A stretch of 26,042 nt of DNA, from positions 1 to 26,042 of IMG/VR virus record IMGVR_UViG_3300030943_000155, one strand, 5' to 3'. Source of the DNA: a virus. This document shows positions 7,615 to 15,101 of the stretch, in pieces (position 1 is the first letter of the stretch; every line of letters begins with the position of its first letter). The position numbers were made by a program, and so were the translations under genes. The notes under the pieces were generated by a model that did no database searches, was not told the DNA's origin, and was given only the letters and a program-made list of their open reading frames with translations.

Positions 7615-9465
7615 TTATCTTACCCCCGATAAGTATTGATAAATGATGTCAATGCTAGAGAATCCCATGAAGTCATCAATTTCTCCCGTACTAGACAGTC
7701 TTGCTTGAAATCTTTGTATTCCGCGAGCGTTGTCGATACGTGTCGTGAATGCCTGCTCGTACTGCGTAGATAGATAAGACCACCGAGAATAATCAACGGT
7801 ATTATAATCCATAAAGTCTAGAGGCTCTTCGTGTTCGGCGTCGTAGTCGCCCTCCTCGGTAGAATATCCTACTACGAGTGTAGCATGGCTGTAAGGTTTC
7901 TGAGTAATAGTCAGCTTCTGCACTAACTTAGTCAGGTCGTCCCGTTCGAAGGTTGAGAAAATCATGTCCCAGTGGCAATCAGGAATGGCTGCTCCGTCAT
8001 CATTGTAAGGGAGAGCCTCAGACGGATCCTTGAATCGGTATACCATTCCGATTGTATCAGAACCAAAGTATAGGTAATCTTCGTCTGAGCACCAGAATGC
8101 AGCATAAACACCAGACCATTTATACCAAACAGGAACATATTCTCCAGACGCCTCGTCTTTTACCTGTTTGTGATAGTCGCAGACCCAAACGATTCCACTG
8201 CCGCAGGACAGGTAGTACCGGTCTCTATGATCGACCGCGTGACCGTGATTTCCATCCGTTGTGATATCAACCAGAGTAGAGACTTTTCGAACGTTGCGTT
8301 CATCTCTCACGTTGGAACCAACGACTTCATACACGCCCGTGTCGGACAGGAAAAATGGATTGTTTTCAACCATCTCGATTGAATCAAACTCCATACATCC
8401 TTCACCTGAGTTGAGCGGAACGGCAGGATACCTTGTCACTGTTCGGCCGTTTGCGTCGGTGGTTATTTCCCATGATCGAAGATAGATGCTATGCTCTTTA
8501 AAAACTACCATGCGGTCATATTGTACGGAATACCCAACGATACGGTCGTTATCTCCACCAATGCGGTCATAGTTCGTGTCGGGCCAGTATGTAGGATCAT
8601 AAGCGCCGGACAAAGGAAGACCCGTCCACCAATCGATATGGGGATAGTCAGGATTACCTGACACAAATACTTTTGAATCACTGGGTCCACCGTAGGTCTG
8701 CGCGACCGTACATTTTTTGATTCGGTCAGCGTTTCCTGATGTAACCTTGCGGACCTGAACAACGAGATTATTTGTCCCCGCACCGGGATTCGCTGTCAAT
8801 GTCACGACTCCGGTTGTCAAATTGACGGTGTAGTCCGTGGTCACTGTCTTGAGAACGCCACCAATCCACACAGATTCAAGTGCGTCAAGCGGAGCTCCAT
8901 ACATTGTGTAAGCTGTGGTTCCTGCCACTGTGGAGAATGACTGCTTCCACCTCGGCTGAATCAGATTCATATCCTCATTCCGTGTACCACCTCCACCCGG
9001 AGGAGTACCGATCAGAAATGTAGGGATATAGGCGATGGTCTCTGCATCTACAGCCGTCGTGCCATCATAGACAACAAACTTCGTACCATCGATGATGCAG
9101 ATCTTCGTTGCCAAATTGAATGCGACTGAGTGTCGCAGTCCTGACATTCCACTGTATATCTCTGCAGGCTGAAATCCTAAAATATCAAACAGATACAACT
9201 TGGTGCCGTGATGAACGATTTTAACCTCGTTCCCTGAGGGATTGAGGTATTTGTGGATGCCGAGAATCTTCCCTGTTCCGAGAGAAGTAGGAAACGCCTT
9301 TTCGTAGCCTGTACGCATCTCCGGCGTTCCTTCGTCGTTCAGGATACAGTTCAGCATGTCAGGACTTCTGCGGATATCTCTGGTCCCGGTGATGTCCATC
9401 CCTTTGAACTCTCTGATGGAGATTGGATTATTCTGTCTCGGAGAAGTTCTTGCAGGTTGAATCAT
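7615..9465 (-). CDS. Tail nozzle/stabilisation protein, P22 gp10-like
   Basis: 616 residues of almost pure beta structure with repeated strand pairs such as KLYLFDI, KFVVYDG, GIVWVCDYH, DYLYFGSDTIGMVYRF and YLSCGSG. These fit a beta-propeller-like tail protein, as in gp10 of P22-type phages. A separate small beta module is inserted at about 175-240 (FSTVAGTTAYTMYG to DYTVNLTTGVVTLTANPG), a module also common in other phage structural proteins. Its ATG overlaps the stop of the adaptor gene by 4 nt (ATGA), with AAGGTGG as ribosome binding site, so the two are probably translationally coupled and made in matched amounts. It comes directly after the adaptor, as gp10 follows gp4 in P22. Detailed homology is inferred from layout and strand pattern, not from alignment. 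Confidence 0.8.
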   Translation of the reverse strand: MIQPARTSPRQNNPISIREFKGMDITGTRDIRRSPDMLNCILNDEGTPEMRTGYEKAFPTSLGTGKILGIHKYLNPSGNEVKIVHHGTKLYLFDILGFQPAEIYSGMSGLRHSVAFNLATKICIIDGTKFVVYDGTTAVDAETIAYIPTFLIGTPPGGGGTRNEDMNLIQPRWKQSFSTVAGTTAYTMYGAPLDALESVWIGGVLKTVTTDYTVNLTTGVVTLTANPGAGTNNLVVQVRKVTSGNADRIKKCTVAQTYGGPSDSKVFVSGNPDYPHIDWWTGLPLSGAYDPTYWPDTNYDRIGGDNDRIVGYSVQYDRMVVFKEHSIYLRSWEITTDANGRTVTRYPAVPLNSGEGCMEFDSIEMVENNPFFLSDTGVYEVVGSNVRDERNVRKVSTLVDITTDGNHGHAVDHRDRYYLSCGSGIVWVCDYHKQVKDEASGEYVPVWYKWSGVYAAFWCSDEDYLYFGSDTIGMVYRFKDPSEALPYNDDGAAIPDCHWDMIFSTFERDDLTKLVQKLTITQKPYSHATLVVGYSTEEGDYDAEHEEPLDFMDYNTVDYSRWSYLSTQYEQAFTTRIDNARGIQRFQARLSSTGEIDDFMGFSSIDIIYQYLSGVR

Positions 9466-10043
9466 GACGTCACCACCTTTACCTGTTTCTGCTGCGTAGG
9501 TTTAACGATAGATCCAAAACTGTCATTGAACAGACCAAGCCATACCTGCGCTCGTGCTGTATCATAGTCCGTACCCTCCTCAGACAGAAACTGATAGTCT
9601 GCAAACTGACAGAGGACAAACGGATCCACGATGCGAGGGTGAAGAGGCACTTCAACATCAAGACCAACGAGAGTCATGTTAGCCGGAAGATAGTCATACG
9701 TTACTTGGATAGTCGAACCAGACTCCACGTTTTTAACCCATACGTCCTCGATTGCATCTACAAAGAATGAACGATCCTCGTTGTTCTGTTTTACTTCTCT
9801 GACTCGTATGCAGGTCCTTGTCAAGTCTGAAATGGCGAATGCCACACCTGACATAATAACGTCGTCCTGCCCTACCGGAGCGTACTTCTCACGGCATACT
9901 TTTCTCAGAGCGTAATTGATCCCAGAAAGAAATCGGGTAGCATACTCTAGTCCCTTACCCACATACCCTTCGGTGGTCCGTGTCATCAGTTTGCTGTTGT
10001 ATGTATTCCTTGCACATTCTTGCAGTAAGTCGTTAAGCGTCAT
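9462..10043 (-). CDS. Head-to-tail adaptor (P22 gp4-type position)
   Basis: 193 residues with SD GGAGG and ATG at 10043. The N-terminal half is helical (LNDLLQECARNTYN; YATRFLSGINYALRKVCREKY). A beta section follows (CIRVREVKQ; FFVDAIEDVWVKN; STIQVTYDYLP), then a C-terminal helical pair with PRIVDPFVLCQFADYQFLSE and ARAQVWLGLFNDSFGSI. This pattern of a short beta domain then a helix ending in a YxxAxAxxWxxxFxxxF-like run is what head-tail adaptor proteins that sit under the portal ring usually show. It overlaps the following tail protein gene by ATGA and starts 3 nt after the previous stop. Other connector classes are possible; the structural role is well supported by position. Confidence 0.75.
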   Translation of the reverse strand: MTLNDLLQECARNTYNSKLMTRTTEGYVGKGLEYATRFLSGINYALRKVCREKYAPVGQDDVIMSGVAFAISDLTRTCIRVREVKQNNEDRSFFVDAIEDVWVKNVESGSTIQVTYDYLPANMTLVGLDVEVPLHPRIVDPFVLCQFADYQFLSEEGTDYDTARAQVWLGLFNDSFGSIVKPTQQKQVKVVTS

Positions 10044-10046
10044 ACA

Positions 10047-10388
10047 TTATCCTCCATAGAGGTAGTCGTTAATCAATGGTCTTCTGAGATCTTTTGCGAG
10101 CGATTCCGCGTATAAACTCTGCGCTCTGTCCATGGAAGCGTCTATCCGGGAGTTGTTTTTCTCAATCTCATCAATGACGTTTCCATTTGTATTTAACCAT
10201 ACCGAGCGCCTGATTTCCGCAACGAGGTTTCTGTCAAATTGACCATATGGGACCCGTTGAAAGTAAGATCCGTTATGGGTAATAGTGTAGGACTCCGACA
10301 CAAAGTCAAACGTTATGTCGAAACCCTTTTCGATTTCCTTGAGAATGGGTATGAGTTCTTTGCATTTTGCTCCCTGTGGATCATTCAT
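10047..10388 (-). CDS. Small virion-region protein of unknown function
   Basis: 113 residues with GGAGAG as ribosome binding site. Residues 1-60 are mixed alpha/beta with a strand pair DITFDFVSESYTITHNGSYFQRVPYG; residues 60-113 are helical and end in LYGG. It sits between the tailspike and the adaptor, 3 nt before the adaptor start, and is surely co-translated with tail genes. I do not recognise its family. A minor connector or assembly role is plausible only from its place. Confidence 0.75.
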   Translation of the reverse strand: MNDPQGAKCKELIPILKEIEKGFDITFDFVSESYTITHNGSYFQRVPYGQFDRNLVAEIRRSVWLNTNGNVIDEIEKNNSRIDASMDRAQSLYAESLAKDLRRPLINDYLYGG

Positions 10389-10408
10389 TTTTTCTCTCCT
10401 CCTGTTGA

Positions 10409-12526
10409 TTACATTGCTGTGCCTCTTGCACCAATTTCATTCCAGTTTGTGCCATCGTAGATGAATGTGATAGTGAATACCTTCGCCGTAACCGCGCCCG
10501 TCGCCAGCACGCCATTACTCTTGAAAGCTGTACCGAAGGTGATGTTGTAAGTGGTAGTGCCTGACGTCGTAATGACGAACGTGCACGTCTGCCCAATATT
10601 ACCACCTGTAGCGTTTAGCGTACACGCGCCCGTGGGTACTAGTGTTTTCAGGCTACCATCCATTGTGACCGAGATTGTGCCAGTTGTGGCTGGTAGAGCC
10701 GTACCTGCGCCACTTGCGGTGATGTTGGGTTTGCACCCCAGCGCAAGGAAAGCGGCCGTGTCGGTAATCATAGTCTTGAGGATGGTGTCATTTGTCTCGT
10801 AGGCCGCATCGACTGCAGTCAGAGTGGACACGTCGTTGTCTAGAAATACAAGTCCTGTCAGCGCGGTAGCCCCAAGGTACAGGGTCTTGAGTGGGGTCTT
10901 GTTTGTGACACCGCCCTTGATGAACTTGTTGCGCTTTATTTCTACCCCAGCACAGTTGTTGAAGTTACACAGACCGTGGTATGTCGCCGTGGATGGTTGC
11001 ATGTAAGCGCAGTCCACCGTGCGGTTGTCGTAGATGCGGATGCGCTTATGCTGTGTGGTTGTGCCAACGAAAGTGAATGCCGCAAACGGCCAACTGATGA
11101 TGGTGTTTCCGAAAACGTCAAGGTCTTCAATCCCATTATCAGTGATACCTTTAATAGCACCACAATAAGTGTAGGCGATTCCACCGCCAAGCCAGTTATC
11201 AATGTCTATCTGAATCGTGATGGCCACAGTCTCAGCGCCTGCCGTAAATGTTGCCGCCGCGAAAGTAAGTGTCTTTGCAGAAACACCAGTTATTCTCTTG
11301 GCTGTGACGTTGTTACCAGCATTGACCGTGCATCCACTAATCTTGATGTAGTCACCGATGGTGAAGTCCTTGAAGTCCAATCCTGTCGTCGTGACTGTAG
11401 TTGTTGTGAAAGTCAGTTGATTCGCGCCCGACACGTAGGATGTCTTGGTATACTCGCTGATATTACCCGATATTTGAACGTTCTTAAAGAAAGCACCATC
11501 AACCATACCGTCTCGAAGTTCGATGGAGGTTGTTGGTTTAAATCCCGATGTCAACCCGCCGCCGTTCCCACCGACATGGGCGTTGTGATAGTTATCCTTG
11601 ATGATAAGATTGCGGCTGATGACACCTGCGATGGTATTTGCACCCCAGCAGGATACGCCTCCAAGGCATTTGAAGAATCGGTTGTGTGTGATTTGGACGC
11701 CGCCGCGGACTAGGTTATCGGGGAATGTGGCATACTGCATTGGGGCTTGAACGTGAATAACACCATTCTTAACGCGAGTTGCTTCATTGTTAAATACAAT
11801 ACCTGCAGGCATGTGAACCTCATAGGCTGTCTCGGGCATCCACTCAGCAATCCCACCAGCGTTGGTTGCGATTACCTCGTTGTTTGTGCAGACTACGTTG
11901 ATGCCATCTAGGTTTACCACGCTGACATCGTAGATAGCGTCGGCCTTTTTAGACCAGTAGAACTTACAGTCTGTAACGATGATTTTATTTCCGTAGCCAT
12001 CGTTTGGCTGTGTAAGTATCTGAGTGATTCCATAACCGTAGAACTGACAATCTCGCACCTCCATCGTGTCGAAAGCGTTGTAGTGTAGGATGTGGCATCC
12101 AAGGACACCCGTCGGTGTGAGCGCAGAATCTCCTGTTTGGTCAAAGCCCATGTTAATCCACCTGATGTTGTCGGCATGGCAGACAGCCATGATGTTGTAG
12201 ATGGCTGTTTCTTTGGTGCAAAGTCGAGCGTCTCCGATTCCCTCAAGAGTCATATTAGCTGGGATGCTCAACGCTCCTGCTGTGATGAGGTATCTACCTG
12301 CTGGGAATAGTACACCAACGCCAATGCTTGCGGCATAGGCCATCGCGGCGTTGATTGCCGCCGTGTCGTTGTGGGTATTGTCACCATAAGCGTCATATCC
12401 CGCCGCTTTGACGCTGATTCTTTGATTGTTGATAGCTGTTAGGCCTGCAGGAGTTCCACCACCACCACCCGATAGTGCTTTAAGAGCCCATGTTCTCGCT
12501 GTGATGTCTACCATTGCTTTTCCCAT
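10409..12526 (-). CDS. Tailspike with right-handed beta-helix (pectate-lyase-3-like)
   Basis: 705 residues from ATG 12526. I prefer this start over a longer frame beginning at 12565 because AAAGGAGG lies 10 nt upstream and the longer form would overlap the preceding gene. Residues 37-130 match the entry of pectate_lyase_3 domains: SVKAAGYDAYGDNTHNDT, AINAAM, and VLFPAGRYLI. About 130-600 is a beta-helix of short Asn/Gly/Val-rich rungs (NVQISGNIS, LDVFGNTIIS, RIYDNRTV). The C-terminus (about 615-705) is a separate beta-sandwich, TISVTMDG to YDGTNWNEIGARG, a module found at the end of many phage fibres. Such spikes usually bind and often cut surface polysaccharide; the catalytic residues cannot be assigned by eye. 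A second receptor protein lies at 4892-7612. Confidence 0.88.
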   Translation of the reverse strand: MGKAMVDITARTWALKALSGGGGGTPAGLTAINNQRISVKAAGYDAYGDNTHNDTAAINAAMAYAASIGVGVLFPAGRYLITAGALSIPANMTLEGIGDARLCTKETAIYNIMAVCHADNIRWINMGFDQTGDSALTPTGVLGCHILHYNAFDTMEVRDCQFYGYGITQILTQPNDGYGNKIIVTDCKFYWSKKADAIYDVSVVNLDGINVVCTNNEVIATNAGGIAEWMPETAYEVHMPAGIVFNNEATRVKNGVIHVQAPMQYATFPDNLVRGGVQITHNRFFKCLGGVSCWGANTIAGVISRNLIIKDNYHNAHVGGNGGGLTSGFKPTTSIELRDGMVDGAFFKNVQISGNISEYTKTSYVSGANQLTFTTTTVTTTGLDFKDFTIGDYIKISGCTVNAGNNVTAKRITGVSAKTLTFAAATFTAGAETVAITIQIDIDNWLGGGIAYTYCGAIKGITDNGIEDLDVFGNTIISWPFAAFTFVGTTTQHKRIRIYDNRTVDCAYMQPSTATYHGLCNFNNCAGVEIKRNKFIKGGVTNKTPLKTLYLGATALTGLVFLDNDVSTLTAVDAAYETNDTILKTMITDTAAFLALGCKPNITASGAGTALPATTGTISVTMDGSLKTLVPTGACTLNATGGNIGQTCTFVITTSGTTTYNITFGTAFKSNGVLATGAVTAKVFTITFIYDGTNWNEIGARGTAM

Positions 12527-12528
12527 GT

Positions 12529-12717
12529 TTATGCGCCTCCTTTGATGAAGGCTGTTCCGTCCCATTTATAGACCACCAAGGTGTCCCACACGATGCAGGT
12601 CTCGCCTACGGATAGTGTACCGTTTGCCGCTGTGACAACGTCGGATAGATTTCCTACGGCGCGGCAGTACCATACGTCTTCATTATCGTCATGCCAGTAT
12701 GTTTGAGCAGATGCCAT
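12529..12717 (-). CDS. Small beta protein paired with the tailspike
   Basis: 62 residues, started behind AAGGAGG, ending 2 nt before the tailspike ATG. The end GETCIVWDTLVVYKWDGTAFIKGG matches the short beta module (GDTxxVxDTxxxYxWDGxxW) that usually forms the last part of phage fibre or baseplate proteins. Here it is a free-standing gene. It may cap or attach the tailspike, or be a minor capsid decoration. The tight coupling to the spike gene favours the first. It lies immediately after an intrinsic terminator, so it is the first gene of its translation unit. Confidence 0.75.
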   Translation of the reverse strand: MASAQTYWHDDNEDVWYCRAVGNLSDVVTAANGTLSVGETCIVWDTLVVYKWDGTAFIKGGA

Positions 12718-12735
12718 ATAAGCCTCCTTATACTG

Positions 12736-12764
12736 AAAAAGGGAGGAGGTGTATACCCCCTCCC
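12736..12764 (-). terminator. Intrinsic terminator after the capsid cassette
   Basis: On the minus strand a 10-bp stem GGGAGGGGGT / ACCTCCTCCC (one G-U pair) with loop ATAC is followed by TTTTT (plus-strand 736-740). It lies 15 nt after the stop of the decoration gene and only 18 nt before the next ATG, so downstream genes depend on read-through or on a promoter inside the capsid cassette. Confidence 0.85.
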
Positions 12765-12778
12765 TTACGAAGTTGTGC

Positions 12779-13075
12779 TTAGTATCCGTATACCGTGACC
12801 TTCATCTTGATCGTTGAAATATCGGCGGCGTTGGCTACTTGAGTACCTGCGGCGACAAACATCACAATCTTGTTGTTGGTGTAGTCAAATACCGCAAAGT
12901 GAGTACCTACAGTTTCAACCTCAGGTATGACTCTCTCGATACTAGACAATCCAAGTTCTGCAGGTGTGAGTGGATATCCACCCGTTGCATAAGAGGAATC
13001 GCAGGTGATCGAGAGATGTGCAACTTTCATGCGGTCTGTAGCATCAAGGAATTGCTTGGTAATTGTCTTTGCCAT
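12779..13075 (-). CDS. Putative capsid decoration/minor head protein
   Basis: 98 residues with GGAGGCGTAAACT before ATG. Beyond a short helical N-terminus it is a small all-beta protein (MKVAHLSITCD; RVIPEVETVGTHFAVFDY; NKIVMFVAAG; TIKMKVTVYGY). It begins 3 nt after the major capsid stop, shares its transcript and is followed by a strong terminator, as expected of an abundant capsid accessory. Placement and fold type suggest a decoration or cementing protein. I cannot name a family, so the function is inference. Confidence 0.75.
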   Translation of the reverse strand: MAKTITKQFLDATDRMKVAHLSITCDSSYATGGYPLTPAELGLSSIERVIPEVETVGTHFAVFDYTNNKIVMFVAAGTQVANAADISTIKMKVTVYGY

Positions 13076-13078
13076 AGT

Positions 13079-14269
13079 TTACGCCTCCGTGATGTCTTCG
13101 AGAACAAAGTGAGCGTTTCTTGCGAAGCATCCCAACTCTGCGTACATGTACAACACTGCCTCGTATGCATCCTTACCAGATACACGAGAGAGGATCGCGC
13201 CGTCGTCGTCCATCCAATCGATGTCAGCCAATTTGAGCATCTTGAGCATGGACTCGTCCAAGCCGAAGATCTTGTTTGCGGGAAGATCTTTGTCTACGAT
13301 GAACGGAAGTCCATTGTATCCGATAGTCTCATAACCACCTTCAAGCTTCATAGTGTTAACCATGGTCTTGGTAGCAGTCAAGAGCGCTTGATATGCTCTG
13401 CGGACGCCAAAGGTTGTGTACAATCCAGATACTTCACCTTGACCGGTTTGAATGACTGTATCAAATGCTGTTTGAAGCAGGATGTCAGAAATTGCACGAT
13501 TTGTCCCAGAGTTTCCGAGCTTGATGGCCTTGTGCCAAGGATACGTAGCAACAGCGAGGTTTTGGAATGATCCATAACCGCCACCGATATCCGCATCAGA
13601 CACGATACCCGTGATTCCCATGATCTCCAAATTACGGCTACCCTTGAGATACACAGCGAATGTGCTGTCTGTCGTGATAGCTGCACCGGAAATAACAAAG
13701 GATGTCGCGTTGGTAATCGATGAAATTGAACGGTCCAGAGCACCTGTGGAAGTCGTGCCATCAGCAGTAACAACAACGTCGATGTTCATGCCTGCGCGGA
13801 GCTTGGCTGTTGAAACAACAACAACAGTTGTGGAAGCAGAAGTTGTTCCGCAGGTAGCCAAGCGTCCAGTGCCATCACCTGCAAGCATACGATTGAGACC
13901 GGATTTGACATCCTTGGTAACACCCTTGATTTCAGAGTCAACCGCGCGGATGAAAGCTCCCTCATTGGTAGCAGCAGCTTTGATTGTAGGACCTGTCAAC
14001 TGGATACGGCCATAGGTGTATCTCATTGGCACGATGGATTCTTTGTAAGCCTGTTGGCCTGCAGTCGGCAAGTTACCACCGTCTGAGGTAGATCCAACGC
14101 CTTCGTTGCGTCCATAATGCATGGGAATTGTGAAGTTCTTGCCTACGACGCTGTCATAGTCAGAACCAATACGCCTCAGGAGTTCTGTGGCGTAATTGAT
14201 TTGCTCTCTGATTGGTCCGAGGTACTGAGTCTTGAGAATCGGGTCTAATGTTGCGAGGGTTGCACCCAT
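13079..14269 (-). CDS. Major capsid protein
   Basis: 396 residues directly after the scaffold gene, with AAGGAGTAATTTTT before ATG. It has the HK97-like layout seen in many podovirus coat proteins: an N-terminal arm, an E-loop-like region (about 45-90, NFTIPMHYGRNEG to YTYGRIQLTG), a spine helix (about 102-132, GAFIRAVDSEIKGVTKDVKSGLNRML), then P- and A-domain strands. A Thr/Ser/Val-rich beta segment at about 141-215 looks like an extra domain inserted in the coat fold, comparable in position and nature to I-domains of P22-like coats. The order portal, scaffold, coat, decoration supports the call. The high density of repeated small residues in the insert and its clear edges suggest a surface-exposed module. 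Confidence 0.9.
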   Translation of the reverse strand: MGATLATLDPILKTQYLGPIREQINYATELLRRIGSDYDSVVGKNFTIPMHYGRNEGVGSTSDGGNLPTAGQQAYKESIVPMRYTYGRIQLTGPTIKAAATNEGAFIRAVDSEIKGVTKDVKSGLNRMLAGDGTGRLATCGTTSASTTVVVVSTAKLRAGMNIDVVVTADGTTSTGALDRSISSITNATSFVISGAAITTDSTFAVYLKGSRNLEIMGITGIVSDADIGGGYGSFQNLAVATYPWHKAIKLGNSGTNRAISDILLQTAFDTVIQTGQGEVSGLYTTFGVRRAYQALLTATKTMVNTMKLEGGYETIGYNGLPFIVDKDLPANKIFGLDESMLKMLKLADIDWMDDDGAILSRVSGKDAYEAVLYMYAELGCFARNAHFVLEDITEA

Positions 14270-14287
14270 AAAAATTACTCCTTCCGA

Positions 14288-14950
14288 TTAACCGCGTGCC
14301 GCCTTAAGCATCTCTATCGAGTTCTTCTTGGCAGTATCAAAGTCTTTGACAGGAGCCTCTCCTGTGCGAGTCGCCCCGCCACCTAATTCAATAGGCGCTT
14401 GTCCTTTTTTCACACGTTCTATGTATTCCTTGATGTGTTTTTCCGGGTTTGCCGCATCCAATAAGTCTGGGAGCTTCTGTGTAAGCACATAGGCCATGGC
14501 TACATTGAGATCGACATTCGTTTGATCCGCGATGGATCTGATATCAGCAAGGTTGTCCGTGACCCACTTGCCAATCTTGGGATCTGATGTCAGCTTCTTT
14601 TCTTCGGCAGTCAGCTTCTCTTTGCGTTCAATCTTTTCAACCTTCGCTTTGAGTTCTGACGCCTCCTGTTCAGCCTTGAGTTGTTCTACTGTCTTTCCCT
14701 GCGACTCTGCCTCGTCCGACAACGCCTGATCACTCAAATGTTGTAGGTACTCAGTTTCCGTCATTCCAGATGCTTGCGCCTGCCGTGAGACAGCGGCCTT
14801 ATACGGTTCATACTCAGCTTTGATCTTGCTTCTTTCGTGACCAAGTCTAGCGGCGAAGGCCTTGTTTGGATCTTTTTCGGCTTGTGCAGGAGCGGCTTCC
14901 CCCTGAGTGTTTTCGCCCGATTCGCTTAAGCCCTGTTCGTTCTCTTCCAT
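14288..14950 (-). CDS. Scaffolding protein
   Basis: 220 residues. I chose ATG 14950 with AGAAGGGA upstream; a longer frame from 15040 would start inside the terminator hairpin and has a non-phage-like N-terminus. The protein is highly charged and helical, with an acidic Glu/Gly/Gln N-terminus, a coiled coil at about 75-115 (EQLKAEQEASELKAKVEKIE) and a short basic helix near the C-terminus. This is typical of capsid scaffolds, which line the procapsid and leave before packaging. It sits between portal and coat genes, where scaffolds are always found in this phage group. No protease motif is seen in it, so it may exit intact, as P22 gp8 does. Confidence 0.85.
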   Translation of the reverse strand: MEENEQGLSESGENTQGEAAPAQAEKDPNKAFAARLGHERSKIKAEYEPYKAAVSRQAQASGMTETEYLQHLSDQALSDEAESQGKTVEQLKAEQEASELKAKVEKIERKEKLTAEEKKLTSDPKIGKWVTDNLADIRSIADQTNVDLNVAMAYVLTQKLPDLLDAANPEKHIKEYIERVKKGQAPIELGGGATRTGEAPVKDFDTAKKNSIEMLKAARG

Positions 14951-15025
14951 GATTATTCCCTTCTGTGCGGCGACCACAGACCTCAACGCCCGTATTTTGA
15001 CTATCATCAGTGTATTACAGCAAGT

Positions 15026-15053
15026 AAAAGGCCCCTGCAATAACGCAAGGGCC
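15026..15053 (-). terminator. Intrinsic terminator between portal and scaffold
   Basis: On the minus strand GGCCCTTGCG - TTAT - TGCAGGGGCC forms a 10-bp stem (two G-U pairs) with a 4-nt loop, followed by TTTT (plus 15026-15029). It is 48 nt after the portal stop. The 75-nt leader between this hairpin and the scaffold ATG contains no convincing consensus promoter. Confidence 0.8.
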
Positions 15054-15101
15054 GGGGCAGTATATGAGGAGGGAAATCAGGAGAGCATAATCATAATAAC
15101 A

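Noticed and set aside
10976-11713. A 245-codon open frame on the plus strand
   Set aside because: It lies fully inside the tailspike gene on the other strand, has no ribosome site and is Cys/Arg/Val-rich as expected of an antisense shadow.
12526-12565. Longer tailspike start at 12565
   Set aside because: It would overlap the 62-residue gene; ATG 12526 has AAAGGAGG in the right place.
12839-13570. A 243-codon open frame on the plus strand
   Set aside because: It overlaps the decoration and major capsid genes in antisense. Composition (many Cys, Arg, Ser) is that of a shadow and there is no SD.
14990-15016. Resemblance to a T7-type promoter (TAATACACTGATGATAG) before the scaffold gene
   Set aside because: It needs a one-base gap and several mismatches against the T7 consensus, and no single-subunit RNA polymerase gene is visible in this window.
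14288-15040. Longer scaffold start at 15040
   Set aside because: It would start within the terminator stem, and the extra 30 residues look nothing like a scaffold N-terminus; ATG 14950 has an SD.
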